Shown: one piece after another, positions 1 to 6,592 of the stretch
Layout: each line of letters begins with the position of its first letter
Numbering within the stretch: position 1 is the first letter of the stretch
NCBI GenBank assembly: GCA_018267435.1
Contig: JAFDYM010000388.1
Span: 1 to 7,309 of the forward strand
Direction of reading: 5' to 3'
Length of the DNA: 7,309 bases
Origin: Bacteroidota bacterium
GTDB lineage: Bacteria > Bacteroidota > Bacteroidia > Chitinophagales > LD1
Notes under the pieces: generated by a model
Told to the model about the DNA's origin: nothing
Databases searched by the model: none
The model's input: the letters and a program-made list of their open reading frames with translations, nothing else
Position numbers and translations under genes: made by a program

Positions 1-316
1 AATAGTAGAAGGCATATTGCTATTTACGGACAAGCGCATCCGCGACTTATGCGACATAAAGATATTTGTAGATGCTGAACCAGATGACCGCGTAATACGC
101 ATTATAGAGCGCGATGTACAGGAGCGTGGCCGCCAGGTGGGCGATGTAATTAGCCGTTATGATGTGGTGAAGAATATGCACTTTCAGTTTATAGAGCCTA
201 CTAAGCGCTTTGCCGATATTATAATACCTCAAGGTGGCGAAAACCAAGTAGCCATAGATATGATGGTGGCAATTATAAAAATGAAGCTGCAACAGGAAAC
301 TGTGGCACAATCTTAG
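1..316 (+). CDS. udk: Uridine kinase, C-terminal part (5' end outside the window)
   Basis: Uridine kinase phosphorylates uridine and cytidine to UMP and CMP in the cytoplasmic pyrimidine salvage pathway. The reading frame is open from base 2 and gives 104 residues to a TAG stop; the family is about 205-215 residues, so roughly the first half, including the P-loop, lies upstream. The visible part begins IVEGIL, which is the end of the family's EG(I/L) strand. It continues with LCDIKIFVDA, then the lid-like RDVQERGRQ, then MHFQFIEPTKRFADIIIP and GGENQVAIDMM, all hallmarks of Udk/phosphoribulokinase-type kinases. The TTG at base 17 could be read as a start but is internal. The M48 protease gene follows after 28 bp on the same strand with no terminator between, so the two are probably cotranscribed. 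Confidence 0.93.
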   Translation, partial: IVEGILLFTDKRIRDLCDIKIFVDAEPDDRVIRIIERDVQERGRQVGDVISRYDVVKNMHFQFIEPTKRFADIIIPQGGENQVAIDMMVAIIKMKLQQETVAQS

Positions 317-344
317 TAGTACACAAATTCAAACAAAACCCGAG

Positions 345-1142
345 ATGATGAAAAAACTATTTATTGGCGCATTCGCCTTTTGTAGCCTAGCAGCCATAAG
401 CGGCTGTAAAGATGGTGGCATAAACATTTTTACCATTGAAGATGATAAAACGTTTGGCGCGCAAGTAGAGGCCGAGATAGCAGCTAACCCTACCGAGTAC
501 CCTTTGCTGCCACGTACTGGCAACGAAGCAGCCTATGCTTACCTTGAGGCTATGCGCGATGAGATATTGGCTTCGGGCAAGCTAAACCACCGTACCGATT
601 TTGTATGGAAACTTTACATTATTAACGATGATAATACGCAGAACGCATTCTGCACACCTGGTGGCTACATATATGTATATACAGGGTTAATAAAGTACCT
701 TGACAATGCATCGTCGCTAGCTGGTGTACTAGGCCACGAAATGGCACATGCCGATCGCCGCCACAGTACCGACCAAATGACAGAGCAATATGGTCTAAGC
801 ACCTTGCTGCAAATAGTAGTAGGCGAAAACCAAAATGCCTTGGCAGATATAGCAGCAAACCTCACCAGCTTGGCATTTAGCCGCGGGCACGAGAAGGAAG
901 CCGACGAATACTCGGTAGAATACCTTTGCCCTACACAGTACCGTGCCGATGGCGCTGCCGATTTCTTTATTAAAATCAACAACTCAGGCGCACAGCAGCC
1001 GCCGGCATTTCTTAGCACACACCCTAACCCAGAAAATAGGGTAACCAATATACAGACTAAAGAAAACGACCTTGGCTGCAACAATACCCCTACCAACCAG
1101 GTAGAAATAGCCAACTACAATAGCTTTAAAGCATTGTTCTAG
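345..1142 (+). CDS. M48-family zinc metalloprotease, lipoprotein
   Basis: A 265-residue membrane-anchored protease of the M48 (HtpX/LoiP/BepA-like) family. Residues 1-20 form a lipoprotein signal peptide ending in a lipobox, ISGC, with C21 as the lipidation site. The catalytic motif HEMAH lies at 131-135 (zinc ligands H131 and H135, catalytic E132). The third-ligand motif ExxAD lies at 183-187, preceded by SRGH, making E183 the likely third zinc ligand. A late LSTHPNPENRV segment (223-233) is also typical of the family. No multi-span membrane region is present, so this is the LoiP/BepA-like periplasmic type rather than HtpX. In E. coli such proteins take part in outer-membrane protein quality control; a similar role here is inference. 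Two adjacent ATG codons (345 and 348) could serve as start. The gene lies 28 bp after udk and ends just before a bidirectional terminator. Confidence 0.92.
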   Translation: MMKKLFIGAFAFCSLAAISGCKDGGINIFTIEDDKTFGAQVEAEIAANPTEYPLLPRTGNEAAYAYLEAMRDEILASGKLNHRTDFVWKLYIINDDNTQNAFCTPGGYIYVYTGLIKYLDNASSLAGVLGHEMAHADRRHSTDQMTEQYGLSTLLQIVVGENQNALADIAANLTSLAFSRGHEKEADEYSVEYLCPTQYRADGAADFFIKINNSGAQQPPAFLSTHPNPENRVTNIQTKENDLGCNNTPTNQVEIANYNSFKALF

Positions 1143-1152
1143 GCCGAAAAAG

Positions 1153-1203
1153 ACATAAAACAGAAACGCCAGAGGTAATCCTTCTGGCGTTTCTGTTTTA
1201 TGT
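1153..1203. terminator. Bidirectional intrinsic terminator between convergent genes
   Basis: Bases 1153-1173 and 1183-1203 are perfect reverse complements (21 bp) around a 9-base loop. The GC-rich core near the loop (CGCCAGA/TCTGGCG) is followed on the + strand by a T-rich run within the stem. On the minus strand the stem is followed by CTTTTTC (complement of 1147-1152). It lies 10 bp after the M48 protease stop and contains the rnhB stop codon (1198-1200), so it can end both converging transcripts. Confidence 0.88.
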
Positions 1204-1800
1204 AAAGCTCAATGCTGTTTGAAATTCCTTTAACACAAAACTGCGGCGGTGTAGCGGTGTATAGCCATACTGCAATATGGCATCGCGGTGGGCCTTGGTG
1301 CCATAGCCTTTGTTGTTTAACCAGCCGTACTGTGGGTACTGCTCATGCATTTGCTCCATGTACTCATCGCGGTACGTTTTGGCTAGTATGCTTGCAGCTG
1401 CTATGTTCATGTATTTGCCGTCGCCTTCTACTATGGTGGTATGGGCTATGTTTTTGTAAGGCTTAAAGCGGTTGCCATCTACGGCTATATGCTCAAATGT
1501 ACTCGTCAACTTATCTAGCGACAAATGCATGGCAAGAAAAGATGCCTGAAGGATATTGATGCTATCAATCTGAACATTGTCTATTGCCGTTACTGCAAAC
1601 TCTGTAGCTTCTTGTTCTATGATGATGCGCAGTTGCGCGCGCTGTTCGTAAGTCAGCTTTTTGCTATCGTTTAGCAATGTGTTTTTAAACCGCTTAGGCA
1701 GTATAACCGCAGCGGCAAACACGGGGCCTGCCAGGCAGCCACGGCCTGCTTCATCGCAGCCCGCCTCTACTACTTTGGTTTGGTAACACAGCTTTAGCAT
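1198..1800 (-). CDS. rnhB: Ribonuclease HII
   Basis: A 200-residue RNase HII, which cleaves the RNA strand of RNA-DNA hybrids and starts removal of single ribonucleotides from DNA. The family signature is clear: AGCDEAGRG at 13-21, with catalytic D16 and E17 and the GRG motif that recognises the RNA-DNA junction. The third acidic residue is D108 in VDGNR, and the fourth is D127 in VEGDGKY. The conserved AAASILAKTYRD (134-145), NKGYGT (163-168, with the conserved tyrosine Y166) and HRRSF (184-188) follow. Length and motif spacing match E. coli RnhB closely, so the ATG at 1800 is well supported. The gene starts 24 bp after the stop of the TonB-dependent receptor on the same strand with no hairpin between, so it is probably transcribed with it. 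Its last two codons and stop lie within the terminator stem. Confidence 0.96.
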   Translation of the reverse strand: MLKLCYQTKVVEAGCDEAGRGCLAGPVFAAAVILPKRFKNTLLNDSKKLTYEQRAQLRIIIEQEATEFAVTAIDNVQIDSINILQASFLAMHLSLDKLTSTFEHIAVDGNRFKPYKNIAHTTIVEGDGKYMNIAAASILAKTYRDEYMEQMHEQYPQYGWLNNKGYGTKAHRDAILQYGYTPLHRRSFVLKEFQTALSFT

Positions 1801-1824
1801 ACGCCAAATATAAGCATCAGTTTA

Positions 1825-4788
1825 CTACCACTTGGTCTTTACCTTGTCGTGCCATTTGCCTAGAGTTTCTGGGCCTAGGTTTACAAGTACACTAGCATAT
1901 ACCATACGACCAATACCAGGGCCACCATACACTTGGTAGTTGCGCTTGCTTATAAGGTTAGAGCCGCCTATTTTGAAGGTGGTAAATATCTTTTGTACCT
2001 CCCAGCTTATTTGTGCATCGAGCAAGCTATAGGTAGGTATATAGCCGCTAAACTGCGGCGAACCGTTAAAGTCGAAACCTTGTATCCATTTGTAGTTAAC
2101 GTTAAAGCCGAAGCCCTTAGCCTTGCCTAGCTTAATGTTATTACCACTTATACCTACGTTAAACTTATGCTCAGGCGTGTTGTAGGCTGGTATAATAGGG
2201 TCATCGCTGCCCATTAGGTTTATCTTGTTCCAGCTGTAGTTACCATTAAGCGAGTAGTTATTAATAAAGAAGTAGTTGATGCCCACTGCCACACCATAGG
2301 TCATTACCCTATCGGCACTGTTAGCCGATACACGATACACTTGGCCTATTTGTTTTGTAAAACCTATGTTTTGGACTGTAGCACCTATTTGGTAACCTAG
2401 GAAATAGCGATACAAGCTTACATAAGCGCTACCATCTATATACACTTTGTTCTTTATGGTTCCTTTATAGCCTATCTCAAAAGTTTGGGCACGCTCAGGT
2501 CTTACTTTAGGTACGTTCTTGTAAACAATCTGTGTATCGTTAGGCACAGGGCTATCGAAGTAATCTTGTAGCGACTCTATAGTAGCTATCGAGTCGACAC
2601 CATTAAGGTTACCGATCAATATGGCGCGGCCTACGTTGTAGTACAGGTACTGGTCCTGCAAGGTAGGGTTGCGTATAGCGCTTGAATACGATATGCGGAA
2701 GGTGTGATTCTTTTTGTAAGAATAAACTATAGAGCCCGCAGGTGTAACCAAGAATGGAAAGTTTTGGTTCTTATCTACACGCACCGTAGCCGATAGTACA
2801 ATTTCATGCTTTTGGCTCATACCAAAGCTGAACTTCTTATTCAAGTTTACATACATGCCCACTTCCCAGTTGCGTATCAAGCGGCGCGCACTATCTATTA
2901 CTATCTGCTGTCCATTGCCATCCAGCAATATGTTGCCTGCGGTATCGCGTGCGTAGTTCCGCACCATGGTATCGCTAAATATGGTACCGCGCGAGTCGGG
3001 AAAATACATACGGAAGCTGGCACCTGGCATTATTTCTAATATAGGTTCACTTGCGCCCTTCTTTTTAGGCTCAAACTTATACTCGCCTTGTACATGCACC
3101 ATTTTCGATCGGTCGTAGAACAAAGTTCCGCCTTGCTCAAATGCAGTTCGGCTAGTTATATCGTTCAGCACCGAGTCGAACTGTGGGGTACCAGGCACCA
3201 ACCTTGAATTGGCACTTCCAAATATGCTAAAGGTGTCGGCATAGTTACGCGCCATTTGGTGCCATAGGGTAAGCGAATCCTGGTATAATGCCAACACACC
3301 GTTAGCAACAGCATTGATAGAATCGTAATTGCTTAGCCAAGCCGGCGATGCCGTAGAAGGAAATCCCGGCAAGTTGCGTACACGTGTGCCAGGTGCTGTT
3401 ACGCCAGGTACACCATTGTTCCAAAATGAAACATAGTTCTGTTGCCATTGGTTATCGTTCTTGGCATACTGTTGCATTTTAAGTGCTGTAAACACCGCAT
3501 CGTACGAGTTGCCCGAATTTTCGAAAGTGGCGTATGCGCGTATGTAAAACTTATCATTCTGCGCTATCTCGGCACGCAGGTGGTTAATCATTAAGCCCCT
3601 TAGGCTATAGCGGTTATCGCCTTGGTATACTGTAGTACCTGTACCAAAGTTGTAAGCTAATCGAGCCTCTATTTTATCGGTTATTTTATAGTGTAAGGCT
3701 GTACTGGCCTTCATGTTGCGCACCTTGTACTCTACAACATCCTGCTCAAGGTAACCTGTACGGAAAAACTGCTTTAACCCCGGGTATTGGCGGTTGAAAA
3801 AGTTATTGTCGTAATTGTTGCTGCCTGCAGTTGGCAGCTCATCTCCATAGCGGTTTACGGCATCGTATCCGCCGGGGTTGCCCACAGGTTGCCAACTATT
3901 GGTAGATGCCGCCATGTTATCAGCTATCCAATCATTTGCTCGCAGGTAGCTAAAGTTTAGTTTAAAGGCAAACTTATCGGTGCCCGCCCTGTTCTGTATC
4001 ACTTTTGCATAGCGGAAAGCCCCCTCGAACAAGCCCCTTTCGCCACCTTTTACCATCATGGTAAGGCCTTGGTGTATAAAAGGGTTTTTGGTATGTAAGC
4101 TTACTACGCCGTTAAAAGCATTTGGGCCATATAGCGGGCTAGATGCACCTACTATCAGGTCAACTTTTTGTATATCAATATCGGTAGCACCGGCAAAGTT
4201 GCCTATACTAAAACTAAGGCCCGGTGCTTGGTTATCTGCACCATCTAGCAATTGTAATGAGCGTACAGGTGAGGTACTGTTGAACCCCCTAGTGTTTATT
4301 ACTACAAAGCCCATACTTGCAGAGGTCATATCCACGCCCTTTAAGGTGCTTAAGCCTTCGTAAAAGGTAGAAGATGCCGTTTGCTTAATAGCCTGTAGGC
4401 CCATACTTTCTACCGTAAGGGCACTTTGCTGTTGTTTTTCGGTTATACGGCTATCTACTACTACCACATCCTTCAGCATAGTTTCCGATTGGCCTAGGCG
4501 CATGGTAAAACTGCGCTTAAGGTCGGCTTCGGTATTTATGCTTATTTCTTGATTTTCATAGCCTATATATGAAAACACTAACACAAAAGGCGGCTTTTCG
4601 GTTATCTTCAGTTCAAACTTACCATCTATATCGGCCACAGCTCCATTTTGTGTTCCTTTCACCAATACGGTTGCACCTATAAGGGCTTCACCGGTTTGTT
4701 TATCAAGCATAATGCCCGAAATATTCTGTGCGAACAAGGTAGGGCACAGTATCATAAACAACACTACTAGGGTATAACAATGCTTCAT
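1825..4788 (-). CDS. TonB-dependent outer-membrane receptor with carboxypeptidase-regulatory-like N-terminal domain
   Basis: A 987-residue outer-membrane active transporter, energised through TonB. Residues 1-20 are a Sec signal peptide, probably cleaved in TLFA|Q. Residues about 22-100 form the beta-sandwich carboxypeptidase-regulatory-like domain common in Bacteroidota receptors (ISGIMLDKQTGEALIGATV, ending near FSYIGYENQ). A TonB-box-like KDVVVV lies at 106-111. The plug follows at about 118-235, with INTRGFN (164-170), VDLIVGASSPLYGP (209-222) and NAFNGVVSLHTKNP. The rest, about 750 residues, is barrel with alternating aromatic strands; the last obvious strand is MVYASVLVNL, followed by a 15-residue tail ending in W. 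No SusD-type lipoprotein lies beside it, so it is not a standard SusCD glycan importer, and the substrate (siderophore, vitamin, peptide or other) cannot be told from sequence. rnhB follows 24 bp downstream; the asparaginase-like gene is divergent. Confidence 0.93.
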   Translation of the reverse strand: MKHCYTLVVLFMILCPTLFAQNISGIMLDKQTGEALIGATVLVKGTQNGAVADIDGKFELKITEKPPFVLVFSYIGYENQEISINTEADLKRSFTMRLGQSETMLKDVVVVDSRITEKQQQSALTVESMGLQAIKQTASSTFYEGLSTLKGVDMTSASMGFVVINTRGFNSTSPVRSLQLLDGADNQAPGLSFSIGNFAGATDIDIQKVDLIVGASSPLYGPNAFNGVVSLHTKNPFIHQGLTMMVKGGERGLFEGAFRYAKVIQNRAGTDKFAFKLNFSYLRANDWIADNMAASTNSWQPVGNPGGYDAVNRYGDELPTAGSNNYDNNFFNRQYPGLKQFFRTGYLEQDVVEYKVRNMKASTALHYKITDKIEARLAYNFGTGTTVYQGDNRYSLRGLMINHLRAEIAQNDKFYIRAYATFENSGNSYDAVFTALKMQQYAKNDNQWQQNYVSFWNNGVPGVTAPGTRVRNLPGFPSTASPAWLSNYDSINAVANGVLALYQDSLTLWHQMARNYADTFSIFGSANSRLVPGTPQFDSVLNDITSRTAFEQGGTLFYDRSKMVHVQGEYKFEPKKKGASEPILEIMPGASFRMYFPDSRGTIFSDTMVRNYARDTAGNILLDGNGQQIVIDSARRLIRNWEVGMYVNLNKKFSFGMSQKHEIVLSATVRVDKNQNFPFLVTPAGSIVYSYKKNHTFRISYSSAIRNPTLQDQYLYYNVGRAILIGNLNGVDSIATIESLQDYFDSPVPNDTQIVYKNVPKVRPERAQTFEIGYKGTIKNKVYIDGSAYVSLYRYFLGYQIGATVQNIGFTKQIGQVYRVSANSADRVMTYGVAVGINYFFINNYSLNGNYSWNKINLMGSDDPIIPAYNTPEHKFNVGISGNNIKLGKAKGFGFNVNYKWIQGFDFNGSPQFSGYIPTYSLLDAQISWEVQKIFTTFKIGGSNLISKRNYQVYGGPGIGRMVYASVLVNLGPETLGKWHDKVKTKW

Positions 4789-4846
4789 ACAGTCGGAATA
4801 TGTAATTTGAATATAAACATAAACACCTAACAGTAAAACACTTTTT

Positions 4847-4854
4847 TACTTTTG
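4847..4854 (+). promoter_or_regulatory. Bacteroidota -7 promoter element for the asparaginase-like gene
   Basis: TACTTTTG matches the Bacteroidota -7 consensus TAnnTTTG exactly and lies 23 bp before the ATG at 4878, giving a leader of roughly 15-20 nt. No TTG is present at the expected 19-21 bp upstream, so the -33 element is weak or absent. It sits in the 89-bp region between divergent genes. Confidence 0.55.
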
Positions 4855-4877
4855 CAGTTCTCCACCACAACATATTT

Positions 4878-5366
4878 ATGGCAGTTAGAATATTAGTAAC
4901 AGGCGGTACTTTCGATAAAGAGTACGACGAAATAAACGGTAGGTTATACTTTAAGGATACGCATGTAGATGAGATATTAAAGCTGGGTAGGTGCAACCTA
5001 AGCACGGTTGCTACCACTTTAATGATGATTGATAGCTTGGAAATGGAAGACAGCCACCGCCAAAATATTATTGAGCATTGTAACAACTGCGGCGAAAATA
5101 AAATAGTAATAACACACGGTACCGATACCATGGCTACAACAGCTGCAGTATTGGGAGCTGCGGCACTTAATAAAACTATAGTACTAACAGGGGCATTGGT
5201 GCCGTACAAGTTCGGCAGTTCCGACGGGCTATTTAATTTAGGTTCGGCACTAGCATTTGTACAGGCACTGCCAGCCGGGGTGTATGTAGCCATGAATGGC
5301 CGCTACTTTAACTGGGATAATGTGCGCAAGAACAAACAAACGGGTGTGTTTGAAGAGGTAAAATAG
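4878..5366 (+). CDS. Short asparaginase-domain protein (N-terminal domain only)
   Basis: A 162-residue cytoplasmic protein matching the N-terminal, catalytic domain of L-asparaginases, which hydrolyse asparagine to aspartate and ammonia. The motifs seen are VTGGTFDK (7-14), DSLEM (52-56), ITHGTDTMATTA (78-89), LTGALVPYKFGSSDGLFNLGSA and MNGRYFNWDNVRKN. By hand alignment to E. coli AnsB, T11, S53, T82, D83 and K151 fall at the positions of T12, S58, T89, D90 and K162, so the catalytic set appears complete. Usual asparaginases are about 330 residues; the C-terminal domain is missing here. Nothing resembling it was noticed after the TAG, so this looks like a genuine short form rather than a frameshift. 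There is no signal peptide. The start is supported by the first strand AVRILVTGGT and by the promoter element just upstream. The true substrate is uncertain. Confidence 0.85.
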   Translation: MAVRILVTGGTFDKEYDEINGRLYFKDTHVDEILKLGRCNLSTVATTLMMIDSLEMEDSHRQNIIEHCNNCGENKIVITHGTDTMATTAAVLGAAALNKTIVLTGALVPYKFGSSDGLFNLGSALAFVQALPAGVYVAMNGRYFNWDNVRKNKQTGVFEEVK

Positions 5367-5392
5367 CCGCGGAAATTCTATGTTAAGAAAAC

Positions 5393-5422
5393 TTGAGCCT
5401 TTGCAACACTTTATTATATTCG
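5393..5422 (+). promoter_or_regulatory. Candidate promoter for the lipoprotein pair
   Basis: TTG at 5393-5395 is followed after exactly 19 bp by TATATTCG (5415-5422), which matches the Bacteroidota TAnnTTTG element with one mismatch. The inferred transcription start would be near 5429, about 20 nt before the ATG at 5449. No terminator hairpin separates it from the asparaginase-like gene, so read-through from upstream is also possible. Confidence 0.35.
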
Positions 5423-5448
5423 TCAACCGATAAAAAAACCTGAACCCA

Positions 5449-5892
5449 ATGAGAAAGCTTTTGCCTGTTTTATTGCTGCTAGTTATAGCCGCAGGCTGCA
5501 ATAAAGAGAAAGTATATACTGAAAACCTTCAAGGCGAATGGGAGGTATACAAGTATTTGTTATATAATGTTGACCGTACTACTTTATACAACAGCCAATA
5601 CCCTAGTTACCGTATAACATTTAGCGGCAGCAACTATACCGAATCATATGGTATTGGAGATACTACAACCGTTAATGGCACCTTTAGCTTTGCTGATAAC
5701 GATGAAAAGATAGTGCTGAACTATAAAACATATACCTACACCCCAGTACTTGACTCGGCAAACAATGTAATAGATAGCATTGAAGTGGCTAAAGATGCAA
5801 AACGCGAGTATACTATCTTTAACCTTACTAAAGACCATGTACAGCTACGCAACGATAGCTCGCAGCTATATATGCGCAAACTGGTAGAATAA
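5449..5892 (+). CDS. Small lipoprotein, lipocalin-like fold (first of a tandem pair)
   Basis: A 147-residue protein of unknown function. Residues 1-16 are a lipoprotein signal peptide with lipobox AAGC, and C17 is the lipidation site. The mature part begins with the pattern LQGEWEV (27-33), as in lipocalin-like lipoproteins of Bacteroidota, where G-x-W opens the first strand. It then alternates short beta strands rich in Y, T and S (YRITFSG, YTESYG, VNGTFSF, KIVLNYKTYTY) and ends with YTIFNLTKDHVQLRNDSSQLYMRKL. This suggests a small beta-barrel or sandwich anchored in the inner or outer membrane. The stretch after the cysteine (NKEK) shows no strong acidic surface-export signal. The next gene, 28 bp downstream, encodes a similar protein with the same QLRNDS motif. 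The family assignment is from pattern only. Confidence 0.8.
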   Translation: MRKLLPVLLLLVIAAGCNKEKVYTENLQGEWEVYKYLLYNVDRTTLYNSQYPSYRITFSGSNYTESYGIGDTTTVNGTFSFADNDEKIVLNYKTYTYTPVLDSANNVIDSIEVAKDAKREYTIFNLTKDHVQLRNDSSQLYMRKLVE

Positions 5893-5920
5893 TTTACCCT
5901 AACACCATAAACCCTATAAC

Positions 5921-6406
5921 GTGAAAAAATACCTAGTTTTTGGTTTGGCAGCTGTGTTCTTTCTTGCTGCTTGTAATAAAAAGGCTTTCCTTAAAAAGAT
6001 ACAGAATACATGGAAAATGGATACGTATTTGTTCGATGGACAAAACCGTACCGTATACTTTGATACTACCTACCGCGAGTACCAGCTAAACTTAACTGAT
6101 GATGATTTTTATTCAATAAGCTATAAGCAGTACTTTTTTAGTCCCGACTCTGCCATATTGGTAGATACTTTGGGCTACGACTCAACTGCCATGGATTGGG
6201 TATTAGATTACGATACGCTGCGTTTTATAGATACTACAATAGTACCTTATTTTGAAACAGGTACTTGGAACTTGCTAAACAGCGAAGAGGACCTACAGCT
6301 TCGCAACGATAGCACTAACACACCTGCTATATACCGCATACTTGACCTTGACGGCAAGAACTTGAAACTGAAGAAAGGCAACGAAGAATTCTACTTTACT
6401 AACTAG
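5921..6406 (+). CDS. Small lipoprotein, lipocalin-like fold (second of a tandem pair)
   Basis: A 161-residue protein of unknown function that begins with GTG. The start is fixed by the signal peptide that follows directly (KKYLVFGLAAVFFLAAC, C18 lipidated). The mature part resembles its upstream neighbour: W31 in IQNTWKM at the place of GEW, a middle of short polar beta strands rich in D, Y and T, then GTWNLLNSEEDLQLRNDS (114-131). The C-terminus differs: it adds IYRILDLDGKNLKLKKGNEEFYFTN, a strand-turn-strand ending typical of lipocalin-like lipoproteins that the first protein lacks. The mature protein is notably acidic in the middle. It lies 28 bp after the first lipoprotein gene with no terminator between, and is followed by a strong terminator, so it is the last gene of its transcript. 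Confidence 0.8.
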   Translation: MKKYLVFGLAAVFFLAACNKKAFLKKIQNTWKMDTYLFDGQNRTVYFDTTYREYQLNLTDDDFYSISYKQYFFSPDSAILVDTLGYDSTAMDWVLDYDTLRFIDTTIVPYFETGTWNLLNSEEDLQLRNDSTNTPAIYRILDLDGKNLKLKKGNEEFYFTN

Positions 6407-6427
6407 AAACTTGCTATATAACTGAAG

Positions 6428-6456
6428 AAGCCATCGCCAACAGCGGTGGCTTTTTT
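6428..6456 (+). terminator. Intrinsic terminator after the lipoprotein pair
   Basis: AAGCCATCGC (6428-6437) pairs with GCGGTGGCTT (6443-6452) around the loop CAACA: 10 bp with a single G-U pair, followed by a run of six T (6451-6456). It lies 21 bp after the stop of the second lipoprotein. The flanks 6411-6419 and 6472-6480 form a further inverted repeat around it. Confidence 0.85.
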
Positions 6457-6508
6457 GTTGGACTAAACCCCATATAGCAACTTAAGGCTAGATATGCTGC
6501 ATACAATA

Positions 6509-6539
6509 GTTAATATGCGCACACAAAACATATATTAAC
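6509..6539. repeat. Short inverted repeat upstream of the polyprenyl synthase promoter
   Basis: GTTAATAT (6509-6516) and ATATTAAC (6532-6539) are perfect 8-base inverted repeats around 15 bases. They lie 16 bp before the candidate -33 element. The arms are AT-only apart from the outer G-C pair, so chance is plausible; an operator role is speculative. Confidence 0.3.
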
Positions 6540-6555
6540 CAGCTAAGAAAAACTA

Positions 6556-6585
6556 TTGGCGAATAGGGTTTAAGGTTTACTTTAG
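6556..6585 (+). promoter_or_regulatory. Candidate promoter for the polyprenyl diphosphate synthase
   Basis: TTG at 6556-6558, then 19 bp, then TACTTTAG (6578-6585), one mismatch from the Bacteroidota TAnnTTTG element. Both spacing and sequence fit, and a terminator lies upstream, so a promoter is needed here. The start of transcription would fall very near the ATG at 6593, implying a leaderless or nearly leaderless mRNA. Confidence 0.45.
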
Positions 6586-6592
6586 CAAGCGC

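Noticed and set aside
665..1114. 149-residue open frame on the minus strand
   Set aside because: It is opposite the M48 protease, whose HEMAH and ExxAD motifs leave no doubt about the coding strand. The antisense product is cysteine/serine-rich with no pattern.
4814..4821. TATGTTTA on the minus strand as a -7 element for the receptor gene
   Set aside because: The last base of TAnnTTTG is wrong and no TTG lies 19-21 bp upstream. The distance to the ATG (about 25 bp) is reasonable, but in such AT-rich sequence the match is too weak to call.
4703..5293. 196-residue open frame on the minus strand
   Set aside because: It lies opposite the asparaginase-like gene and runs into the receptor start. 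Its translation is low-complexity (S, L, V, P-rich) without recognisable motifs, and the opposite strand has clear family motifs.
5367..5448. Possible remnant of an asparaginase C-terminal domain after the stop
   Set aside because: The 82 bp before the next gene hold no recognisable asparaginase sequence, and the next gene is a lipoprotein with its own signal peptide.
5367..5448. Terminator between the asparaginase-like gene and the lipoproteins
   Set aside because: Only a 6-base CCGCGG palindrome near the stop was seen; there is no adequate stem followed by a T-run.
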